Shown here one piece after another: positions 10,949 through 22,440 of a stretch of 64,000 nt of DNA (its first letter is position 1; every line of letters starts with the position of its first letter). The DNA is from Cryptomeria japonica (taxonomy: Eukaryota; Streptophyta; Pinopsida; Cupressales; Cupressaceae), in the NCBI RefSeq assembly GCF_030272615.1, contig NC_081406.1, forward strand, positions 212,136,997-212,200,996. The letters run 5' to 3'. Under the pieces are notes generated by a model that was given only the letters and a program-made list of their open reading frames with translations, made no database searches and had not been told where the DNA came from. A program made the translations under genes and the position numbers.

Positions 10949-12490
10949 TGTATGCTCGAAAAGGGTGGAACCTGCAAATGAGAAACAACAACTCAAACAC
11001 ACAAATGAAATATTATGTTAGAGATTGAAATCATAAAACAAGTAAATGAAATAAAACTCTAAGCACATCTCATTGTCCTCTATCTCCAAGGATCCTTTAG
11101 ATTCAAGGTGGCTCTCAGCTTGGAAGAGAATGTGATCTCTAAGATGAAAAACTAAAGAACGAGAGATATATGATTCTAAGATCTAAATGTATGCAAATAT
11201 TATCTTAGTGATATGCTATGGATATAAAACTAGATATGTTACAAAAATGAGAAGATTAGTGTGAGATTAAGCTAGCATGAGCATGGTGTGAAGATAAGAT
11301 TCATATAGTATGGAAAAGAAACTAACATGATATACTAAACCATGATGAAATCTATGCTATAATGCAACTACTATGATCTAAAAATGCTTGAAGATGGCAA
11401 TGGAGTTCCTTGATAACTTGCACAAGACAATTTAGCTATAGCTTAGATGAAAAATAACTAAGATGTGATCCTTGATATGAGAAAATGAGCTCTATTTATA
11501 GAAGAATTGGTGAAATAGATGGCCAAGATTGAATTGGCTTGAGAAGGGTCAAGATTGAAAGTTATCAATCCATGTGAGATTTTCAACCCAATCCCTTGTT
11601 GACAAGTGTCATCATGAGATTGATTGAGAGGAGAGGGAATAAGCATTAAATTCTTGAGAAATTTTGATGGTTAACCCCATGTGGGAAAGTTTGTTGGATA
11701 AAGCTTTTATCCAAGGATGCAGGCTATTATCTATTGGTTTGACTCTTGTGCAAATTTGAAAGATGATCAAAGGGACAAGCCATGATGGGTTGATGTGTTG
11801 AAGGGATGATGTCTTGTAAGAGCCTTAAAATCTCTTTGAAGACTTTGGAGGTTTATCTCTTTTGAAGGGAGAAACCTTCAAGGCTTTTGTAATAGCTTTT
11901 AATGGTTTGGAAGACTTTGGAGTTTAATTTTTAAGAACCTCACAAATTTGGGGAACTCAACAAGCTAACTTGTTGAAAAGGATAAAGTCTTAAATGCATT
12001 TAGAATACTTTCTTCCAAATTTGGAGAAGTGACTTCCCCAAATTTAGGGATGTGACATGATTAAAATAATTAATCTCATTAAGTGGGATTTGAGGACTTA
12101 GAAGAATGACTAAGAGGTAAATAGAAAATGTAGGAGAATGCAAGTGGGGGAAATAGGGTTTTTAATTAAAATAAAAATATTTATTTCAACTAAATAAATG
12201 CAACTTGTATTTATAGAAAAATGCAAGTGAGGGAGGGAGGGTTATAGATAAATTTGATTTATTTATATGCAATAAATAATTTTAATTAAACGGTGGAGAG
12301 GGAATTTTAGCACATAAATAAAATTTATTCAATTAATGGAAGAAAGGGGAATTAATCAAATTTTGAATTTGATTAATGGTTGGATAGAAGAAAAGGTGAT
12401 ATTAATTAAATGATTTAATTAATAGGTGGATAAATTATAATTAAACAAATAAAATTTATTTAAGTAAGTTTGCAGATTTAGGTGTCTACA
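10949..12490 (-). repeat. LTR of Tat-like element A
   Basis: Bounded by TGTATGC at the left and GTCTACA at the right (TGTA/TACA ends), 1542 bp. A primer-like site abuts its left edge and a polypurine-like tract its right edge. It shares with F's LTR the phrase agatgtgatcctt, the tgtcatc/gacaagtgtc segment and an AT-rich end with repeated ttaatt. A clear TATA motif lies on the minus strand at 11491-11503. Confidence 0.8.
11491..11503 (-). promoter_or_regulatory. TATA box in LTR of element A
   Basis: The minus strand reads TCTATAAATAGAG, close to an ideal plant TATA box. The equivalent site in F's right LTR is TATAAATA at 63496-63503. Confidence 0.6.
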
Positions 12491-12597
12491 GATTCATCCC
12501 CCTCTTTTGAATGTAAATTCTCCCCAAGTGAAAATTGAGCTTAGTGAATTTGCCTTTCCTCATTGTGAATTTGCTAAGCTCCTGATTATTCCAAGGT
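12491..12597 (-). other. Polypurine tract and 3' end of a further Tat-like copy (H)
   Basis: Directly right of the LTR, the minus strand reads CAAAAGAGGGGGATGAATC, a polypurine tract. In an element lying on the minus strand this belongs to an interior located to the right of the LTR. The fragment is cut off at 12598 by element G. Confidence 0.55.
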
Positions 12598-12694
12598 TGT
12601 TAGCCAACTAAGTTGATGTTTATTAAAAGTGTGATGAGGTATGAGATGAAGTGTGAGATCATGAGTGAATATTGAGAGTTTGATTGTGCAATAA
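12598..12694 (+). repeat. Start of 5' LTR of copia-type element G (left piece)
   Basis: Begins TGTTAGCC. Continuing across copia B to 21803-22378 it gives an LTR of about 670 bp ending beside a primer site. I infer the left edge from the TGTTRG start, which mirrors the CCAACA ends of the minus-strand copies. Confidence 0.5.
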
Positions 12695-14537
12695 CGTTGG
12701 ACACAATTGATCACTAAGAGGGGGGTGAATAAGTGATTTAAAAACCTCTTTCCTAATCAGGGATATACCTATACAATATTAAACAAACAGAGTACTGACT
12801 GGTAAACCAAACAATGCAAACCAAGTGTATGAAAGGATTTTCTATAAAATCAATATAACACATACACAAGAATGCATCACGTAACACCAGATATATGAGG
12901 AAAACCCAAAGTGGGAAAAAACTTATTGAGAATAGCTATTGGAGATCTTCTACTTCAATCCAGCCTCACAATGAAAATGATCTGATTACAATTTTAGGGC
13001 ACCAACCCCTGATTTATGAGCACCAACTCAAAGGAGCACCAACCCCTGATCAATTTATAGGCTACAACCTAAAGGAGCTACAACTCCTGCACTAAGCATC
13101 TACTTAGTGAAGACAATATGAAGATTCAAATACACAAATAAATTCCCTATTGCAAATGAAGTTTTGCAACCCTTCAATATTCTATACTACCAGTTTCCAT
13201 CTTACCGATCTGTGAAAACTCCACACACCTTGCAACAATGCCTTTCTGTGGATTCTTACTCTGCTAAAACTTCTCTCCCTCTAACTATTGGATTCAATTC
13301 ACACTTGACCACACTTTTCTAGGTTCCACCTCTGCCGGTTTTGACATCTTTGTGTTCTTCACTTACTCTATCAGTTTGTCCTTTACACTATTTTTCTTGT
13401 TCCTTCTCATTGGTACACAAACACTTCAGATTTTTCTTATTTTTCACTCAAACAAACTTTTCCCACTCACTTTCACTCTCCAACACCATCACATATCAAT
13501 CTCAGGTCGACATCTTTAAACTTGAGGCTTCCCGCCAAAAACTAATTCAAACTTAGGATAGTTAGGGTTTCCCTCCTCTGATCAAATCTGTATCCAATCT
13601 GATCTGATCTACCTTGAATCGCTCACCTACTTTGAAGGGATAAATAATCACGTGTTTTTCATTTGTCCAAATAATGTTTGCCAAAAGTAGAAAACCTAAC
13701 CCTATTTTTTGGCCTTGAAATCTATCAATACATTTACAATCTAGTTGTTTCTTTATCGAGGTCAATCAACAATCATATTTCATGCTTCGATCACAATCCC
13801 TCAACTATCTAATCATTCTATATCGTCCATTATTCCTTGAGCCGCATCAATCTATTATCAACCTATGATTTGTGGTTTTATCATTTAATGACCACCTACT
13901 ACACAGACAACCATGTCAATGAATATTTCACTGACCTCTGCATGTTTTCCACCTCAGCTCCCCGAGGCACACATCAACATACATTCAACTCACCGACATA
14001 GGGTCAATTCAAACAAGAACATCCAGAAAGTCCTTCTACTGGTACAAACCCTTTCCAGTATGTCCAACACACTGAACAAGCACTCTTACCGGAAACACAT
14101 CCTCCTGACAATTCATCTTGGCTTTTGGTATGTGTTCGTGTCATTCTTTCTATTCTTCTCACCAGGTGTTGTTGTGATTCATATAATATTCTGCCTCTTC
14201 ATCACAAACAGGTAGGCAGCCTTCATACTGGTTTATGCCTTACTGGTTATCACTCAAGCATGCCAACACACTCCTGCATCTCACCTCATACTAGTGATAT
14301 CATCAGTCAACTCAAAACATACATCTCTTCCACCATTCCTATCTTCTTTATGTCAGTTCAATCTTCTTCATATCGGTTGACACTTAGTACATGATCATGC
14401 CAACAAGATCATGCCAACAACTCCTACTCACTGGTTGACATCAATGATAGCATGTTAACTATTCTCCCATAACGATTGACATACTCTACCAATAACCTGC
14501 AATACTGGATGACATCAATGACAACTCAATACCAACA
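12695..14537 (-). repeat. Copia B 3' LTR
   Basis: Starts CGTTGGAC (TG start changed to CG) and ends AATACCAACA. It aligns from about 12770 onward with 20057-21802. It carries the G-tract at 12720-12725. Open frames inside it (for example 13913-14215) are in LTR DNA and are not genes. Confidence 0.9.
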
Positions 14538-14551
14538 ATCTCCCCCTTTGG
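14538..14551 (-). promoter_or_regulatory. Polypurine tract of copia B
   Basis: CCAAAGGGGGAGAT on the minus strand, adjacent to the LTR, identical to that of copia-1. Confidence 0.85.
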
Positions 14552-14858
14552 CATTGATGTCAACACTTTTTGTATTGGTTTCTCTCCCCCTTTGACAACA
14601 ATGGCAAACGGAACCCTAGTCTAACACCAATCATACTACTAGACTCTAACCTTATTCTCTCCCTTTAGCAGTTATAGAATCAAAAGTTGGACAAGTTGAA
14701 TCACAACACATGCCTTCAACCGGTAGGACACATTCTCCCCATGTGTCCATACTTCATGATTGAAGAGTCATAAGATAATAATAATTGTTGACTCCCCCTA
14801 AACCATACATATCCGTACACATTTAAGTGTTGCATGATGGTGGGACAACTCCCAAATT

Positions 14859-15260
14859 TTATCTCCAGTACTCAAATGTTCCCAAAGGAAGTGGCTTGGT
14901 ATATATGTCAGCAATCTGCTCACCAGTTGGAACATACTCTACTATGACCTCCTTGTCTGCTACCTTCTCCCTCAAGAAGTGATACTTGATTGCAATGTGT
15001 TTTATTCTTGAGTGCATTACTAGATTCTTGGAGATGTTGATTGCAATTGAGTTATCACACCAGATTGTAATAGGTTCCATTATCTCCACCTGTATGTCCT
15101 TCAGTGTCTGCTTCATCCATAATACCTATGAATAACATGTAGCAATTGCTATATACTTGGCCTCAGTAGTAGATAATGACATTTAATCTTGATTCTTGTT
15201 GTGTCATTATACTAACTAGTCTCCTAAGTAGAATGCACCTCCACTTGTACTCTTCCAGTC
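14859..15260 (-). pseudogene. RNase H of copia B
   Basis: The open stretch 14859-15116 has MEPITIWCDNSIAINISKN, HSRIKHIAIKYHFLREKV, EYVPTGEQIADIYTKPLP and GTFEYWR, the complete second half of copia RNase H with the conserved CDN and HIxIKYHFLRE motifs. The first half (to about 15260) continues upstream across a stop near 15130. It would remove RNA from the RNA-DNA hybrid. Confidence 0.88.
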
Positions 15261-15449
15261 ATCAATACATCCTACCCAATCTACATCAGTATAAGCCTGC
15301 AAAGTGAAGTCTCCTTTCTTTGGATACCACAGGCCATAACTGATTGTTCCTTGTAGCCACCTGAAGATTCTCCTGACTACATTTAAGTGAGACTATTTAG
15401 GAGAAGCTTGGAATATTGCAACCATGCAAACTTACTGTACTATATTTGG

Positions 15450-16595
15450 TCTAGATGTTGTTAGATATAATAGACTACCAATCATAGACCTATACAGTGC
15501 CTGCTCTACTTCCAGTGACTCATCTAGTTTTCTCAATTTACAACCGGTAACCATGGGAGTACTTACCGGTTTTTTATCCTCCATTTGAAACTTTTTCAAC
15601 ATGTCTTTAATATACTTGGTTTGTGAGATGAAAATTTATTTCTCTTGTTGTGAGATCTGCAAACCAAGAAAATAGGACAACTCACCCAACATGGACATCT
15701 CAAATTATGTCTTCATCTGATCTACAAATTCCTTGCACATGATGTCCTTGTCTCCACCAAAGATAATGCCATCCACATATACAACAAATATAATCATATG
15801 ATCTCCATCTACCTTGATATACAAGTTGTTCTTTGCATTCCCTTTCCGAAATCCTTTCTCTTTCAAGTATTTGTCTAACTGGGAATACCATGCTCTAGGG
15901 GTCTGCTTCAAACCATACAAGGATTTCTTCAACCGGCATACAAAACTCTCATCAGCATGTAATAGATATCCTTCTGGTTGTTCCATATACAACTCTTCTT
16001 CAAGATTACCATTCAAAAATGCAGATTTGACATCCATTTGGTAAACCTTGTATCCTTTATAGGCAGAGAAAGCTAAAAATAATCTTATTGCCTCTAACCT
16101 AGCAACCGGTGCAAAGGTTTCTTTGAAGTCAATACCTTCCACTTGAGCATACCCTTTGCAAACTAACCTTGCTTTATGTCAGATTATCTTGCTTTCTTCA
16201 TTAATTTGGTTCTGGTAGACCCACTTGGTACCTATGGCATTCTTGTCTGTCAGTCAAGGAACAAGTTCCCTAGTTTGATTTTTCTCAATTTGTTTCAGCT
16301 CTTCATCCATGGCATCTACCCACTTCTCACTTTTTCTAGCTTCATCAAAAAATTTGGGCTCTAATTCTGTCATGAGGCATAAATTTACTTGCTCATTGTT
16401 CTGGGCTAGTCTCCTTCTGGTCTGCACAACTTCATTTTTATCTCCTATGATTTGTTGTTCTGGATGGTTCTTCTGCACATAGCGGTTGAAAATATTCCTT
16501 GGTGCTTCTTCTACTGTCAGATTTTTCTTCATACTCAACATCTGAATCATCAATGTAGGGTGCCCATGTAGGTTTTCCCTTATGTAGGTCTTCAT
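15450..16595 (-). pseudogene. Reverse transcriptase of copia B, active site changed
   Basis: 16254-16595 carries the RT start region (DAMDEELKQIEKNQT, LVP). 15705-16142 carries [58 protein letters not shown] and then [11 protein letters not shown], where active enzymes have YVDD. The second Asp is Gly here. The first catalytic Asp ([10 protein letters not shown]) is kept. Between the two parts (16143-16253) the frame is broken by stops and shifts. The last part (15450-15700) is present but has no open frame. Confidence 0.9.
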
Positions 16596-16599
16596 CTAT

Positions 16600-17450
16600 T
16601 CTCACATTTATACTCTCAACCATCTTTCTTAATCTCTTGTTGTAGCATTTGTAGCCTTTGCTATTGGTTGAGTAACCCAAGAAGATTCCTTCATCACTCT
16701 ATAAATCAAAACTTCCTAATCAATAAGCATCTCTCTTGATGAAACACTTACTTCCAAACACTCTAAAATGCTTAAGTGATGGTTTCTGGGCATACCATAA
16801 TTCATAAGGAGTCATTCTACTATTCACTCTTAACTGTACCCGACTTAATGTGTAGACAATAGTATGAACTTCTTCTTTCTAGTATGTATCTAGTATGTTG
16901 GCCTCATTCAACATTGTTCTAGCCATCTCCTTCATTATCCTATTCTTCCTCTCTGCCACACCATTTTTCTATGGTGTTCTTGTTGCCGAATACTGTCTCT
17001 AGATTCCATGTCTCTCACAGTAGTCAATAAACTCATTGGAAGAATATTCTCCACCCCAAACTAATCTTAAGAACTTTAACTAGCATCCACTATCATTTTC
17101 AACCATTCCTCTAAAAATATTGAATCTTTCAAATGCATGTGATTAGTCATGCAGAAATGTCACCCAAGTCATCCTTGAGTAGTCATCAATGAATAGCATG
17201 AATTATATCTCGCCGGCCAAATCCCTTGTCCTTGTTAGTCCACACAAATTTGTACGTACTAATTCTAGAGGTCTTGAGGTATTGTACTCTTTTGTTTTGT
17301 AACTCACTTTGATTTTCTTGCCTCTGATACATTCATCACAAAAAGTACCTGTTGGTTTAGTTATTTGTGGAATATTTCTTACATACCGGTTTTTGCTTAT
17401 CTTCACCAGATTATCAAAGTTCACGTGGCCTAATCTCTAGAGCCACAACC
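16600..17450 (-). pseudogene. Integrase of copia B, two catalytic residues lost
   Basis: 17203-17424 shows MNFDNLVKISKN, the CDECIRGK zinc ligands and LVRTNLCG, where the first catalytic Asp of copia integrase (TDLCG) is Asn. Near 17060 the second Asp position reads LRLVWGGEYSSNEF, with Val for Asp. The Glu survives in GVAERKNRIM near 16955. PYELWYAQKPSLKHFRVFGS follows. Several stops are present, so it is inactive twice over. Confidence 0.82.
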
Positions 17451-17658
17451 AAATTTCATCAACCTATCCCATCATGCATTGGGACTCATATCATTCCTTC
17501 AAATTGTATACATTACCATCTGTCCTCTTTCCTTCTGCCACAACCTGACCAATACTCTGCTTTCTTATCTAACAACCGGTAGAGTAAAATGCGAACTTGT
17601 ACCCTTTGTCACACATCTAACTTACACTCAGCAAATAATTCTTTAGTCCTTCTATGTA

Positions 17659-18102
17659 TTACACATCACAAGCCTTGATCTTTCCATCAATATTCAATAT
17701 ACCACGACCCTTAATCTTGATAGACGAGTTGTCACCAAACCAGATAGAACCACCATTCCAATCATCAATATTGATAAACTTTTTCTTCTCTTCGGTCATG
17801 TGATTTGAGAAACCACTATCTACTACCCATAGATTCCTCCTTTCAGCATGTAGAGTAGTCTGCATAATCAAGCTTGACTTTGTCTTGCTCTTCTCCTTCT
17901 CTACCCAAACCTGTTTCTCTTCATTCTTCTCCTCTTTTGTCATCTTGTGTTCCGGTTTTGTCTCTATCTTCTGATCCAATACTGTTTTCTTTTGCTTTTC
18001 AGTTCTCAGCTTACAATGCATTGCTATGTGACCAAAATTTTGACACTTATAACATTTCACATTAGCATTGAAAGATGTATTCAAAGCATTCTTGTAGGAC
18101 AT
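17659..18102 (-). pseudogene. Last zinc knuckle and protease of copia B
   Basis: A 147-codon open frame begins with a perfect CCHC knuckle (CYKCQNFGHIAMHC), continues through a Lys/Glu-rich linker and contains NLWVVDSGFSNHMTEE, the DSG active site of the copia aspartic protease, then IWFGDNSSIKIKGRG. Knuckle and protease are in one frame, as expected for a Gag-Pol fusion. Confidence 0.88.
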
Positions 18103-18396
18103 CTACACATTTCTCCTACACTCATAACTCTTATGACAAAACTCATTGCAATTATAACATGTGACATTTTTACTTCGTAATGTAGCAAATGAGTTTCTAC
18201 TCTCAAAATTGGGGGTTACATTCATCTTCCTATATTCTGCCATTCTATGACCGAACTTATTACACCAATGACAATAACCATAGAATTCAGATACATACAG
18301 GTTTTGTGTCCTAGGAGCAACATGATTTTTTCTGACCGAATATCTACTCCTCACTTGATGAACACCAGTGAAACCTTGGTCATCAACCTTCCTCAT
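18103..18396 (-). pseudogene. Gag of copia B: second and third zinc knuckles
   Basis: The 97-codon frame has GYCHWCNKFGHRMAEY, a CCHC knuckle whose last Cys is Tyr, and VTCYNCNEFCHKSYEC, a second knuckle. With 17659-18102 and 19129-19704 this makes four knuckles in one gag. The last frame ends one codon before the next one begins. Confidence 0.8.
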
Positions 18397-18738
18397 TCCT
18401 TTATTTCCAACATACCATTTTGTATGTTGAACTGTGGTAGCATTCTATCTTACTAGTTGATCCCTTGTAGCAGCAGAATATGACTTCTTTTTCTTATATT
18501 TTCCAACAATGAATACCTGCTTGACCTTACTCTCATTGGATGTCATGAACTATATCTCCTTTTTGGTTGAGTCCTTGCTTCCGGAACTCTACCCCTTCTC
18601 AAATCTAAGTCCACCAGCATCCTTTGAAGACTTTCTCTTGCTCAACATTTTATCTAGGGCCTCTATGTTGCTTTCATAATTGCTTCTCATCATCAATTCA
18701 CTCTTTCTCTTCTCTAATTCCTTTCAGAGCTTAACAGT

Positions 18739-19035
18739 TTATTCTTCCAGGTTCTGATGCTCCTTCTCCTTTTCACTCAAGATGGTACTAGTAACTTCAC
18801 AGATCCTCTTGGTCTCTTCCAATTGAAGTTTTATATATGTAATTGTTTTATTGGATTCTTCAAGAGATTGATCCAATATCTCTTGTTCTTTAGCTGCAGC
18901 CATTTTCACCTTCTTCAGATCTCTTCTTGTTTTCTTCAGCTCTTCCAAGGCACTGATGAGTTTTGCTTCAAGATCTACTTCTTTTTCTTTCTCTTTTTCT
19001 TCTCCTTCTTCTAGTACCAAGACCTCTTGGGCCAT
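18739..19035 (-). pseudogene. Gag of copia B: acidic coiled-coil segment
   Basis: The 98-codon frame is rich in Glu, Lys and Leu with heptad spacing (LISALEELKKTRRDLKKVK, LDQSLEESNKTITYIKLQLE, SEKEKEHQNLEE). It lies between the first knuckle (in 19129-19704) and the other three. A coiled coil between two zinc-knuckle regions is known from large plant copia gags. The function may be gag self-association. Confidence 0.75.
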
Positions 19036-19128
19036 AAAAAGGTTTTCTTTGACTTCATCTTCACTGCAATAGTCATCTGAGGCACTCTCCTCGTCTGTGG
19101 TATCATTTTCATGTGTGTAAAGGTTGCT

Positions 19129-20043
19129 CTACTTTTGGTTGCCTCTTCTACCATGTTGGTAGACATTCTTCTTCTTATCTTTACCAATTGATCTGCTACC
19201 ACTTAATTGATAATCTTCATCCTTATCACCATAGGAACATTTGGTAGCAAAATGTCCAATCTTTCCATGATTGAAACATTTCAAGGGTAGCTTGCCTTTG
19301 TATTTTCCAGAACCCCTCTTGAGTCTTCTAACAAAGTTTGCCATGATATCATCATAATCTTCACCAGTTCCATCTTGAGTAGAATCTTCTTTTCCTTTCC
19401 TTGATGTTTTGAATAAAACTTCTTTCTTCATAGCCTCGGTATAGGCAGTCCTCATCTCAAAAGCAGTTAGGGAACCATATAGCTCATCCATTGCAAAGGT
19501 TTTCAGATCTTTTGCTTCTTCTATTGTTGAAACCTTTGTATCATTCTTAGATTTGAGAGATCTAAGTACTTTCTTCACTACCACCTCACCTTTTATTTCT
19601 TCTCCAAGCCCTCTAATGGTGTTTGTTGTTTCATCAATCCTTTGGAGATAGTCAGCAATCTTCTCTTCATCTCTCATCTTCAAACCCTCAATTTGTGCTC
19701 TCAATGTCTATAACTTGGCTTCCTTGACTTTAGCGTCACCTTCAAATTTTTTCTGCAACTTATCCCAAGTTTCTTTGGCAGATGAGAAATGCATAACCTT
19801 AACTAACTCATTATCAGATAACCCACTAAGAATGGAATTTTTAGTTTTAACATTGTTCTCATATTCTTTCTTAGCATCTGGATTAGTAGGGGGAACATTT
19901 GGGACTGTATAGCCATTCTTAACTGACATCCACACATCAAAACCTAGAGAGGACAAATAGGTTTCCATTCTTCTACTCCAAAAGGCATAGTTGACACCAT
20001 CAAACATAGGAGCTTTTGAGGAGGCAAATTAATTTCTTGCCAT
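19129..20043 (-). pseudogene. Gag capsid part of copia B (UBN2-type)
   Basis: Translation can start at the ATG at 20043-20041. The next frame (19708-20007) opens FDGVNYAFWSRRMETYLSS and has DNELVKVMHFSSAKETWDKL and FEGDAKVKEAKL. A stop at 19705-19707 leads to 19129-19704 with LRAQIEGLKMRDEEKIADY, VVKKVLRSL, FAMDELYGSLTAFE and a first knuckle CFNHGKIGHFATKC in which one Cys is His. This is the standard copia gag pattern. Stops at about 20030 and 19705 break it. Confidence 0.88.
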
Positions 20044-20056
20044 TGTGCACACTGGT

Positions 20057-21802
20057 ACAATATAAAACAAACAAAGTGTTGATCAGTAAACTAGACAATG
20101 CAAACTGTGTGTAAAATGATTTCCTATAAAATCAATATAACACATACACAAGAATGCATCACATAACACCAGATATATGAGGAAAACCCAATGTAGGAAA
20201 AACCTCAGTGAGAATAGATGTTGGAGATCTTCTGCTCCAATCTAGCCTCACAATTAAAATGATCTGATTACAATTTTAGGGCACCAGCCCAAGGAGCACC
20301 AACCCCTAATTTATGAGCACTGACTCAAAGGAGAACCAACCCCTGATCAATTTATAGGCTACAAACCTTGCACTAAGCACCTTCTTAGTGAAGACAATAT
20401 GAAGATTCAAATACACAAATAAATTCCCTGTTGCAAATGAAGTTTTGCAACCCTTCAATACTCTGCACTACCAGTTTCCATCTTACCGGTCTGTGAAAAC
20501 TCCACACACCTTGCAACAATGACTTTCTACATATTCTTACTCTATTAAAACTTATCTCCCTCTAACTATTGGATTCAATTTACACTTGACCATACTTTTC
20601 CAAGTTCTACCTCTGTCGGTTTTGACATCTCTGTGTTCTTCACTTACTCTGTCGATTTTTCCCTTACATTGTTTTTCTTGTTCCTTCTCATCAGTATACA
20701 AACACTTCATATTTTTCTTATTTTCACTCAAAGAGACTTTTCCCAGTCACTTTCATTCTCCAACACCATCACATATCAGTTTCACGTCAGCATCTTTAAA
20801 CTTGAGGCTTCCTGCCAAAAACTAATTCAAACTTAGGACAGTTAGGGTTTCCCTCCTCTGATCAAATCTGTATCCAATCTGGTCCGATCTACCTTGGATC
20901 GCTCACCTTCTTTGAAGGGATAAATCATCACGCGTTTTTCATTTGTCCAAAGCATGTTTGCCAAAAGTAGAAAACCTAACCCTATTTTTTGGTCTTGAAA
21001 TTTGTCGACACATTTATGATCCAGTTGTTTCTTTCTTGAGGTCAATATGAAATCGTATTTCATGCTTCGATCATAATCCCTCAATTGTCTAATCATTCTC
21101 TGTCATCCATTCTTCCTCGAGCCGCATCAGTTTGTTATCAACTTGTGATTTGCAGTTTTATCATTTAAAGACCACCTACTACACATACAACCATGTCAGT
21201 GAACATTTCACCGACCTTTGCATGTTTTCCACCTCAGCTCCTTGGGACACACATCAGCATACATTCAACTCACCGACATAGGGTCAATTCAAAATAGAAC
21301 ATCTAGGAAGTCCTTCTACCAATACAAACTCTTACTGATATGTCCAACATACTGAACAATCACTCTTACCGGCAACACATCCTCCTAACAATTCATCTTT
21401 CCTTTTGGTATGTCTTCATGTCATTCTTCTATTCTGCTCACCAGGTGTTGTTGTGATTCATATAAAATTCCACCTCTTCATCACAAACAAGCAACCAACC
21501 TACATACTAGTTTATGCCTTACCAGTTATCACTCAAGCATGCCAACACACTCCTGCATCTCACCTCATACTAGTGATATCATCTGTCAATTCAAAACATA
21601 CTTATCTTCCACCATTCCTGTCTTTTTTATACCAGATCAATCTTCTTCATACCGTTTGACACTTAGTATATAATCATGCCAACAAATCCTACTCACCGAT
21701 TGACATCAATGATAGAATGTTAACTATTCTCCCATAACAGTTGACATACTCTACTGGTAACCTGCAATATCGGTTGACATCAATGACAACTCAATGCCAA
21801 CA
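20057..21802 (-). repeat. Copia B 5' LTR, inner edge deleted
   Basis: Aligns with 12770-14537 and ends TGCCAACA. The first roughly 75 bp seen in the left LTR, including the G-tract, are missing here. The sequence passes straight from about 20057 to the gag start region, with no TGGTATCAGAGC site. Confidence 0.88.
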
Positions 21803-22378
21803 AGTAATTCATGAAGTTGTGTATTGATATGTTGATGAAGGAAACTAAACTAAATCTTATCAAGCATAAATGTTCTACATGCATATCGCTTTACTATTGT
21901 TTTCCTAACAGTTGTAGTAGTCGAATCCCCTAATTGTGTAGGTCCTAACAGGCCTGAAATTGTAAAACCCCTAACAGGGTAGCTCATTAACTTGAGTCTA
22001 AATCCTCTTGCGAGGTTGCTCCTAGCAGGGCAAAGATTTTAACAGGGCTGAGGTAATTCCGTTAATCGGATGACTCCTAACATGGTCTTCTCCTAATTGT
22101 GTAGATTTGTATGACCTTAATCGATCAAATATTTCTATTCTAGAGATAGTGAATCTTGTGGGTACTAACTCCCACCATGTTTTTTCCCTTTTGGGTTTCC
22201 ACGTATAAATCGTTGTTTTATGTGGAGCTTGATATATTGGGTGTTAGCTTATATGGTGATATTTCTTTTATGTTTACTAAGCTTCAAGTTATTTAAAGTG
22301 GTGATCAAATTTGTGTTGTGGTTTTTGCTTGCACTGATTCACCCCCCCCCCCCCTCTCAGTGCCTTATAAGTTTATCA
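21803..22378 (+). repeat. 5' LTR of copia-type element G (right piece)
   Basis: This plus-strand LTR end carries the hairpin motif near 22165-22200 (TTTTTTCCCTTTTGGGTTTCC), a 13-C tract at 22342-22354 and the end TTTATCA two bases before a primer site. The left piece is at 12598-12694. Confidence 0.75.
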
Positions 22379-22380
22379 AT

Positions 22381-22392
22381 TGGTATCAGAGC
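22381..22392 (+). promoter_or_regulatory. Primer binding site of element G
   Basis: TGGTATCAGAGC on the plus strand, two bases after the LTR end. It fixes the orientation of G as plus, opposite to its copia neighbours. Confidence 0.9.
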
Positions 22393-22440
22393 TTGATTAC
22401 CTTAAGGATTAACTGCTTGGGAAATATACCTAAGGAATAA

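Larger units (their letters stand above)
12695..21802 (-). mobile_element. Copia B: full-length minus-strand Ty1/copia element
   Basis: A 9108-bp element with LTRs of about 1.8 kb, gag with four zinc knuckles and a coiled coil, protease, integrase, RT and RNase H. The flanking five bases are aataa (left, 12690-12694) and agtaa (right, 21803-21807), a target duplication with one change. It sits inside the 5' LTR of element G. It is decayed: many stops, RT active-site Asp lost, two integrase catalytic Asp lost, and the inner edge of the right LTR and its primer site deleted. Confidence 0.93.

Noticed and set aside
13341-14394. Series of plus-strand open frames (Ser/Leu/Phe-rich)
   Set aside because: They lie wholly inside the copia B LTR. 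The equivalent frames recur in the other LTR (20586-21673).
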